A DNA stretch of 61,170 nt from Fusobacterium sp. (GTDB lineage Bacteria > Cyanobacteriota > Vampirovibrionia > Gastranaerophilales > Gastranaerophilaceae), in the NCBI GenBank assembly GCA_023662905.1, contig JAMPIJ010000008.1, forward strand, positions 1 to 61,170, read 5' to 3'. A model generated the notes under the pieces. It did no database searches. It was not told the DNA's origin and worked only from the letters and a program-made list of their open reading frames with translations. Positions 61,157 through 61,170 of the stretch are shown piece by piece (the stretch's first letter is position 1; each line of letters starts with the position of its first letter). The position numbers and the translations under genes are program-made.

Positions 61157-61170
61157 ATATTTTCCATCCT

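Noticed and set aside
1-61170. CRISPR array, prophage or insertion sequence
   Set aside because: I saw no spaced direct repeats of CRISPR type, no transposase or integrase, and no phage structural gene.

Overview
The window looks like a chromosomal segment of a non-photosynthetic relative of cyanobacteria, most likely a gut member of the Gastranaerophilales (Vampirovibrionia/Melainabacteria). Three things suggest this. There is a Ycf46-type AAA ATPase next to Ycf35-like (DUF1257) and DUF2997 genes, a cyanobacterial and plastid gene group. There are prepilin-like proteins with the FTMAEILLSLTIIGVVAA type of N-terminus. Metabolism is fermentative (pyruvate formate-lyase, its activase, a flavodiiron protein, ferritin) with no photosynthesis gene. 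KdsC, a DUF374 acyltransferase, a TolC-type channel and an OmpH/Skp protein indicate a Gram-negative envelope. The assignment is inferred from gene content only.

Layout. 1-2.9 kb: start of a prepilin-like gene, formyltransferase, smpB, gmk, and the rplU-rpmA operon. 3.0-8.3 kb: aroA, then a surface-polymer pair: a YidC/Oxa1-like domain fused to an LtaS-type sulfatase domain, and a TagB-like glycerophosphotransferase whose frame is broken by a G12 tract. 8.3-12.8 kb: a protein with three copies of a membrane module, tRNA-Ser, an acyl-CoA synthetase, a one-domain LuxR protein and tRNA-Pro. 12.8-19.1 kb: ferritin; fabG, fabD, fabH, plsX, rpmF and a DUF177 gene (fatty-acid and phospholipid supply); tpiA. 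19.2-26.7 kb: sepF, a YggS-type gene, gltX, two lineage-type small proteins, folP, an XRE regulator and an MFS transporter. 26.7-33.4 kb: rpsO, flavodiiron protein, pflA, a two-gene (split) pyruvate formate-lyase, a Fur/PerR regulator and a zinc-ribbon protein. 33.5-41.6 kb: a TolC/MacA/MacB-type efflux operon, trkH-trkA and a YggT gene. 41.6-49.7 kb: mtnP-like gene, a prepilin with a G13 tract, a BadF/BcrD ATPase, lysC, a TPR protein, kdsC, a histidine kinase and an OmpH/Skp protein. 49.7-61.2 kb: membrane proteins, a 55-codon gene, PBP4, a DUF374 acyltransferase, an HhH protein, a radical-SAM activase, the Ycf46/Ycf35/DUF2997 cluster, a CHASE2-GGDEF cyclase and a prepilin gene frameshifted at a G10 tract.

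The most distinctive signal is a set of four pure G runs of 10-13 nt on the coding strand, each inside the 5' or middle part of a surface-related gene (three prepilin-like, one polymer transferase). They are the only such runs I see in the window. In this assembly one is in frame, two are out of frame and one cannot be judged. They look like slipped-strand contingency loci that would switch pili and a surface polymer, with the caveat that homopolymer length is also where sequencing errs. Other notable points are the natural split of pyruvate formate-lyase with its glycyl-radical domain as a separate gene, the YidC-sulfatase fusion, a recurring short N-terminal motif on unrelated proteins, an extended -10 box exactly 6 nt before the ATG of four genes (likely leaderless mRNAs), and short copies of tRNA ends next to both tRNA genes.
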